Below, piece by piece: positions 20,067-27,604 of a stretch of DNA of 27,604 nucleotides. Made by a program: the position numbers and the translations under genes. The DNA is from Guillardia theta CCMP2712. Lineage: Eukaryota; Cryptophyceae; Pyrenomonadales; Geminigeraceae. The number at the start of each line of letters is the position of its first letter. Within the stretch, counting starts at the first letter, position 1. Below the pieces are notes generated by a model. It made no database searches. It was not told the origin of the DNA and saw only the letters and a list, made by a program, of their open reading frames with translations. The stretch covers positions 103,425 through 131,028 of the forward strand of contig NW_005434613.1 of assembly GCF_000315625.1 (NCBI RefSeq). The letters run 5' to 3'.

Positions 20067-20131
20067 AGGAGGAGGAGGAGGAGGAGGAGGAGGAGGAGGA
20101 GGAGGAGGAGGAGGAGGGAGGAGGAGGAGGA
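20067..20131. repeat. (GGA)n microsatellite
   Basis: About 20 GGA units starting roughly 50 bases after the stop codon of the DUF726 gene, probably in its 3' UTR or just beyond. Confidence 0.97.
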
Positions 20132-20282
20132 TGACTAAAACGAGTGCAACCATGCCCGCGTGTCAGTCAGAGAGATGCAGGTGGAGGACAAGATGCTTTA
20201 ACTCGCACCCCCGAACATGTTTTGATAAGCCTTCTCACGACAGCTCAACGGGCAATTGCACGTGATTTTTGAGGGCTGAATG

Positions 20283-20412
20283 GAAAGTGCCTGTCCGGGT
20301 GGACGACGTAGGAGGAATAATCCTACGAACGTTGCGGGCTCTGCCAGGCCAGGAGGGCAGTAGAGTCAGTGATGGGTTCAGCGTGAAAGAGAAAGTGCCT
20401 GTCCGGGTGGAC
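20283..20412 (+). repeat. 22-bp direct repeat with adjacent hairpin
   Basis: The sequence GAAAGTGCCTGTCCGGGTGG followed by AC occurs at 20283-20304 and again, identically, at 20391-20412, 108 bases apart. Right after the first copy is a perfect 7-bp inverted repeat, CGTAGGA (20307-20313) and TCCTACG (20321-20327), with a 7-base loop. No gene explains either. Confidence 0.85.
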
Positions 20413-21226
20413 TTCAGACTTGTGCACAGAGGGTCCGTCCCTAACAAGCATGTTCTGGTAGATGCCTCCGCCAATCATTCCGTTGGTGAGCCATGGGTCG
20501 ACAGACCCAACAGCGACGGGTTTGGAGAAGGAAAGACAAGTCGGATAAGCACTGTCGTCCAGCCGTGTTCCACTCGCGGCAGTAAGGGTCGGATACTCGG
20601 CCGCAACCTATCCACTTGTGGGAGAACTGACCAGGTGCATATCCCTTGTGCTGGCGCGGCCGCTTTCGCCGTCCTGCGACTTGCGGCAGTGCAGACATCT
20701 CTCATGTCCCGTTGGCTGTTCCAAACGGGGAGATCGTTCTTCCACTGCCAGCCCGGCCTAGTAGTAGATGCCACTGGTCTCCGCTGTTGTACGGTCACGT
20801 AGTAACCGGCCGCATCGAAAGTCCGGCCTCACGGCGGATACTGTTGCCACCTGTGTGTCCGACGTTCAAGGCTCCTCCGCCTCCACTCTCCTTGATTGTC
20901 CTCGTACTGATTTTGACTTAACTTTGAGTAAAAGGGAGGGGGGCAGGGGCGAGGGCGGGGACGAGGCGTCCATGGCGTCACGTCGGTCTTGTCCGTTTCA
21001 ACGGTCAGCGAGGAAACTTGAAACTGAAATTCCTGAATTAAAGCCTCACGAGGCAGGGGTAGTGAAACGCTTTGGGAGAATTCAGGTACTGATGTAACTT
21101 TGAAAATTAGGAGGGAATTTTCCACCGCAGGGGAAACTTTGAACAAATCAATGGCGGACCATGCCACTGTTGGCCTCCGAAAGGTTTTGTTTTCACATCG
21201 TTTCAGGAAACATGATCCCCCTGCAG

Positions 21227-21600
21227 GGTACCCTACCCCTGAAAGTTTTCCAGTCATATTGGGGGTAGGCATTGGGCCGTGTCAATACACATAAGAAAAT
21301 ACAAAAATGGTACCCCTCCCAAAAGTTGTGGTACCCCCCTTTGCGTCGTTAGTACCCCGTCTTTCCCACAAAAATCGTTGAAATCTACCCATCTGAAATT
21401 ATCCTCACCCCCCCAATTTACATGGTGCGTCCACAAAATCTCCGTGGGGGTGCTCCGATTCTTTACAGATGGTGTTACAATTGTTTTTAGGGTACCCCTG
21501 CGATTCTAACAATACTACACACCTGTACCCCAAACATCACCCAAATTCCCGGGAAACGTAGGGGTACATCTCGTTTAGTAAAGTACCCCTACCCCCTCGA
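21227..21600 (-). repeat. Cluster of GTACCCC motifs
   Basis: About eight GTACCC(C) copies in 370 bases: near 21228, 21310, 21333, 21353, 21492, 21528, 21563 (as TAGGGGTAC) and 21583. Most are in the orientation opposite to the 1721-1980 cluster. Flanks include AAAAGTTGTG and CCTACCCC. Spacing is irregular. Confidence 0.65.
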
Positions 21601-22249
21601 AACGATATCGGCCTCCTTTTCCTTGGTACGGAAACGATGCCACCTTCTACCCGCTACACTGCCGTCCTCCAAGCTTCGCCCCCTTGCCTTGCTGAACTCT
21701 GACTCTCTTCCTCCTTCTTGGCTCTCTCTACTCCCTCATCAACCTCTTGCTCCTGCACTTCGTATTCACCTGATAAGGATAATTTCAACACGAGCCCACG
21801 CCCATCTAGGTAGAGTGTTTTGCGTCTTCCTGCAACTTGTCTCCTTGCACTTTGATGTCTGGAACTTTACCTTTGAGTTCGATCGTAGACAAGCATTTTT
21901 ATTTTATTTCATTCCCTCTGCATCTGTTTTGTCCAAATATCACCAGATCAAATGGTCCGTGGCTCAGTTGTTTTTCCACTCGAACTTTGTTGCCTTCTTG
22001 GATCGGAATTGCATCCTGATAGATTGCACTCCCACAATAGATTTTGATTGTATGAGATCAACATTCATGATATTCAACATTCATGACGACCACATTGTTG
22101 TGTTTTCATGCATGTCCTGCGTACATCACTTTCAGCTGCATCGCCTGACACTTGATGTGCGGCAGGACTTGGAAAGTATCCCGAAAACAATCGGAAGCCT
22201 CAGATATCTTCTCGTGCATTGAAGGCATCGTTACATCAATCCAGAGGTC

Positions 22250-22822
22250 ATGATTGAGAACGTAGGAGCTAGATATCCGCACATGAAGCAGCTCTTCAAG
22301 GAAGCTCTCGAGCACGTAGAGGGCATTGAGGAGCAACGAGGATCCGTGGCGGTCGTCCCTAGCATCCATGGCCAAGACACGGACGAAGAAGGGGATCAAG
22401 GCATGTCTTCGTCGTCTGAGAGCACAGCGAATCATAACGAGGAGCACTCAAGTGCACGGGCCAAAGGCGGGCTTGACGTGGAGGACGCAAAGGTCATTTT
22501 CTGTGCGATGCCTTCGGGGAAACGGAAAGTCACCAGGACGAGCAAGCTGTTGGGAGCGAAGTATGGGGTGAGCCCAAAGACTATCCGAGACATCTGGAAC
22601 AAACGGACTTGGGTGCATGCGACTGTGAGCTTCTGGACCAAGGAAGAGCAGATGTCACACTCCAAGGTGCTTTGCGACAACTGTTCCATGTCTGTGGGAA
22701 CAGCGTGCCTGATGAACGGGCAGTGTGCCTGTCGCAAGAAGCTCGGCCGACCATCGGGAGCAAGAGATAGAAAACCTCGCAAACGACGAGGCTTGGGATT
22801 CTCTGGAATCTCTTCCAGTTGA
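22250..22822 (+). CDS. Helix-turn-helix / AT-hook-like DNA-binding protein, 190 aa, intronless
   Basis: Probable nuclear DNA-binding protein. Residues about 80-125 contain LLGAKYGVSPKTIRDIWNKR, a helix-turn-helix with the KYGVSxKxIRDIWNxRTW signature. I recall that signature from uncharacterised protist proteins (oomycetes, diatoms, cryptophytes). It resembles homeobox-like or transposase HTH units. After it come five Cys (142, 145, 153, 159, 161) in CDNCSMSVGTACLMNGQCAC, possibly binding a metal. A basic tail follows with KLGRPSGARDRKPRKRRG, close to an AT-hook (GRP core). The first 75 residues are acidic and Ser/Glu-rich. An in-frame TGA lies a little upstream of ATG 22250, which supports this start. 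The gene is intronless, unlike most neighbours, so origin from a domesticated mobile element is possible. It converges on the SOR gene with a 169-bp gap. Specific function unknown. Confidence 0.72.
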   Translation: MIENVGARYPHMKQLFKEALEHVEGIEEQRGSVAVVPSIHGQDTDEEGDQGMSSSSESTANHNEEHSSARAKGGLDVEDAKVIFCAMPSGKRKVTRTSKLLGAKYGVSPKTIRDIWNKRTWVHATVSFWTKEEQMSHSKVLCDNCSMSVGTACLMNGQCACRKKLGRPSGARDRKPRKRRGLGFSGISSS

Positions 22823-22991
22823 GGGCATTGGGATTGTCGTGAAGTTTAGTTGGTTGGATCTCAAGTTACAGTGTGCGATGATATACTTTGTATTGCTAAA
22901 TTCTTTAAACCTTTGAATAGGCTGAGATACAATGACTCGAACGTGCCATCAACAAGCATCATCTCAAATACAATGCTGTGAATCATTCGCT

Positions 22992-23555
22992 TCAATTCGA
23001 GCTAGCCTCACTGGCCCAGGTGCCATGAAGGTTACATGTAGCGTAAGCGACCAGCTTCCTATTCTGGTAGTCTCCTTTGAAGTCTGCGGTAGCTGAGTCC
23101 ATGTCAGCAGTCAGGAACTTTGCATCGAGGATGTCTCCACTGTCAGCATCCTGGATCCAGATCAACCTGATGTAGTGCAGCGTTGTGTCCGGGCCGTCTT
23201 CATCCATTACGTGCATGACCTCAACTCGAACCCCGTCGTCGTGACGTGAGAGGACGGGGACGTGCTTGTCTTCCTTCCCCTTGAACTTTCCAGGGTCGTT
23301 TCTAGTGAACACCTCCCCTTTCATCTCCTTGAACGCCTCCTCAATGATGTCCGATTGTGCTCCTCCTCGCAGCGACAGCCCGCGGGCATCGACTGAGTGC
23401 CGGGGTTGGCATCTCAAGACAGCGTCCTTGAGCATGTCGATCTGCGGGAGACTCAAAGTGACTCGCCTGGCATCCAGGCAACCTGCCTCCTCGCACGCCA
23501 GTGCCGCCATGACAACCCACAAGGTCGCACCAGCCCACCCAAACCTCCGCTGCAT
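22992..23555 (-). CDS. Superoxide reductase (desulfoferrodoxin/neelaredoxin-like) with secretory or organelle leader, 187 aa
   Basis: Predicted non-haem iron superoxide reductase, which reduces superoxide to hydrogen peroxide without making O2. Residues 95-180 match the SOR fold. His98 sits in DKHVPVL (canonical EKHVPVI), His115 in VMHVMDED, His127 in LHYIRLIWI, and Cys174 and His177 in CNLHGTW. These correspond to the four His and one Cys iron ligands. The Glu that approaches the iron in EKH is Asp here. The loop between His115 and His127 is 12 residues, longer than the short bacterial loop (HPMEEKH). The N-terminus has a basic start and a hydrophobic stretch (about residues 7-21), then a region with GLSLRGG (59-65). 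This reads as a signal peptide plus possible transit peptide, so a secreted or plastid location is possible but unproven. Intronless. Divergent from the 2OG oxygenase gene (about 210 bp between starts). Confidence 0.82.
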   Translation of the reverse strand: MQRRFGWAGATLWVVMAALACEEAGCLDARRVTLSLPQIDMLKDAVLRCQPRHSVDARGLSLRGGAQSDIIEEAFKEMKGEVFTRNDPGKFKGKEDKHVPVLSRHDDGVRVEVMHVMDEDGPDTTLHYIRLIWIQDADSGDILDAKFLTADMDSATADFKGDYQNRKLVAYATCNLHGTWASEASSN

Positions 23556-23597
23556 GGTTTTTATGTGTTGCCGGGTTTGGACCCCTCAAATTCATAA

Positions 23598-23655
23598 CCC
23601 TACCCCCGATTTCTCACAGACATCACCGACGATACACCGGTTTGTTAGTACCCCA
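23598..23655. repeat. GTACCCC/CCTACCCCC motifs in a divergent promoter region
   Basis: CCCTACCCCC at 23598-23607 and AGTACCCCACCCTC at about 23647, within the 212-bp gap between the SOR and 2OG oxygenase start codons. Same motif class as at 1721-1980 and 21227-21600. Confidence 0.5.
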
Positions 23656-23767
23656 CCCTCAAATTTGTTGCACGACTTCCATATAAAGTGGTGAAAAAGA
23701 CGGTTGCATACGTTACTAAGTTGTTTGTCCGTTTCCTGACCGTTAGGCCGGATCGCGAGTGGTCGCA

Positions 23768-26772
<3,005 letters not shown>

Positions 26773-27498
26773 TCATTCTCTCCTCAGCGTCTGGTCCAGA
26801 AGTCGCTTCATCCGATCCCACGAGTCTCTACACCACAAACGTCTGACGTTGGCAACTAACCCCAGCTGAAGCTCACCTGTCTGCTCCCTCGTCGTAGAAC
26901 AGCCCAGCTGCAAGGTCGGAGGGGTCGGTCTTCTCAGGTCTAGCAGGGCAGAGCTGGGGTCAGACGTCAACTCCATCGGATCCATCGCCTGACCGCGTGA
27001 ATGCATGTCGTGCCCCCGGATAAGCCTCAATGTGAAACGATGCTCTCCTCGCCTGCGAGAAGCCGAGGATGAAGAGGCAGAGGAAAGGAAGAGGGTCAGG
27101 CGAGGAGGAGGAGGAGAAGGAGCAGCAGCAGCAGCAGCGAGCAGCAGGAGGAGAAGGAGCAAGGGAAGTGGAAGGGCAAAAGATCTGGTGATGGAGGAGG
27201 AGAGGCAACAGGAGGGAGGAGAGGAGAAAGAACAGGAGCATGAGGAGCTGGAGAAGGAGCAGGAGAAGGAGCACGAGGAGCAGGAGCAACAGGAGGAGGG
27301 GAGGAGACTTTCACTGCAGCAGCTCATCGACCTTGAGGTTGTCGACGAACCTTTGGAGGTTCTCGGAGCTTACGAACGGATCCTCTGGCACGGCACGTGA
27401 TTATTCTAGATCGTTCTGTGTCCTCTTCAAATTTTCCCACCTTGACCGTGACATACAAGGATCTCCCCCGGAACGAAACCCTCTCTCCCTCCGTAATC
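26773..27498 (-). CDS. Dienelactone hydrolase family protein, C-terminal part, partial
   Basis: Alpha/beta-hydrolase of the dienelactone hydrolase family, which hydrolyses lactones or carboxyl esters with a Cys-His-Asp triad. Minus-strand exons are 27498-27441, 27384-27332, 27052-26994, 26939-26877 and 26827-26773 (TGA). Introns are 56, 279, 54 and 49 bp, and phases agree. The spliced protein has GEILVCHGQEDPFV (triad Asp in HGxxDPFV), NLQRFVDNLK, then FHIEAYPGARHAFTRP (triad His in YPGxxHAF). It ends with DPSDLAAGLFYDEGADRD and SWDRMKRLLDQTL, a typical C-terminal helix. About 95 residues are visible; a CAG acceptor precedes base 27498, and the exon with the nucleophile Cys lies outside the window. 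Cys in VCHG is not the nucleophile. The 279-bp intron holds a GAGCAG-rich tract whose plus-strand ORF is an artefact. Confidence 0.85.
27095..27300. repeat. Purine-rich GGAGCAG/GGAGGA low-complexity tract in an intron
   Basis: Imperfect GGA, GCA and GGAGCA repeats on the plus strand, filling most of intron 27331-27053 of the dienelactone hydrolase gene. Confidence 0.88.
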
Positions 27499-27604
27499 CT
27501 GCAACCCAGCCAGGCGATGTCAGTGGGAAGGAGAGCGCAGAGGGCGTGGTGAGCCGGATGAGGAAAGGAGTGCGGAGAGGAAAGAGGAGGGAGGAGGGAG
27601 GAGG

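Larger units (their letters stand above)
20132..22249. other. Intergenic region, no supported gene
   Basis: Contains a duplicated 22-mer and hairpin (20283-20412), a GC-rich mixed segment (20420-20900) and a GTACCCC-motif cluster (21227-21600). The last part (21780-22230) is AT-richer and may hold the promoter and 5' UTR of the HTH gene. Open frames of 177 aa (20269-20802) and about 199 aa (21623-22222) start at non-ATG codons or lack any recognisable motif, so I do not call them. Confidence 0.6.

Noticed and set aside
20269-20802. 177-aa plus-strand ORF containing two KVPVRVD segments
   Set aside because: It starts at a TTG, has no recognisable domain, and the repeated peptide is just the 22-bp DNA repeat. 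Kept as a DNA repeat observation.
21623-22222. 199-aa plus-strand ORF
   Set aside because: Begins at a non-ATG codon in pyrimidine-rich then AT-rich DNA, with composition typical of untranslated sequence and no motif. More likely promoter or 5' UTR of the HTH gene.
27005-27400. 131-aa plus-strand Glu/Gln-rich ORF
   Set aside because: Antisense to dienelactone hydrolase exons and a repeat-filled intron that splice in phase into a known fold.

Overview
The window looks like nuclear DNA of a eukaryotic microalga. Genes are split by short GT-AG introns (most 43-60 bp, often GTGAGT/GTAAGT donors). Several products start with secretory-type leaders, and microsatellites are abundant in introns and intergenic DNA. 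A cryptophyte such as Guillardia theta is my best guess, by inference only; no marker gene in the window proves it. All exon models below were built by hand from splice sites, reading phase and protein similarity recalled from memory.

Layout, left to right. (1) The N-terminal part of a METTL21-like methyltransferase (minus, runs off the left edge). (2) A 1.8 kb gene-poor stretch with pyrimidine/purine minisatellites and a GGGGTAC-rich patch. (3) A three-exon single-pass membrane coiled-coil protein (plus, 2597-4051). (4) A nine-exon minus-strand gene (13290-4368), about 2551 residues. It encodes a secreted, fibre-like protein with 13 copies of a PDxSGTVxTTGN motif and a C-terminal intramolecular chaperone/autoprotease domain (Peptidase_S74, as in phage tail spikes and MYRF). 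(5) A 1.4 kb spacer holding a 0.5 kb hexanucleotide satellite. (6) A roughly 22-exon plus-strand gene (15013-20018) for a TMCO4/DUF726 alpha/beta-hydrolase-fold protein that has lost its predicted nucleophile Ser. (7) A 2.2 kb spacer with GTACCCC motifs and a 22-bp direct repeat. (8) An intronless HTH/AT-hook protein (22250-22822). (9) An intronless superoxide-reductase-like protein with a leader (minus, 23555-22992). (10) A seven-exon 2OG-Fe(II) oxygenase (23768-26091). (11) The C-terminal exons of a dienelactone hydrolase (minus, 27498-26773, running off the right edge).

The genes look like unrelated neighbours rather than a pathway. Convergent pairs are coiled-coil/S74, HTH/SOR and 2OG/dienelactone hydrolase. 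Divergent pairs are S74/DUF726 and SOR/2OG. The most interesting object is the large S74 fibre protein. It appears to be a phage-tail-spike-type trimeric fibre with a self-cleaving chaperone, encoded in a eukaryotic genome. Its body is almost intronless and its chaperone domain is heavily split by introns.
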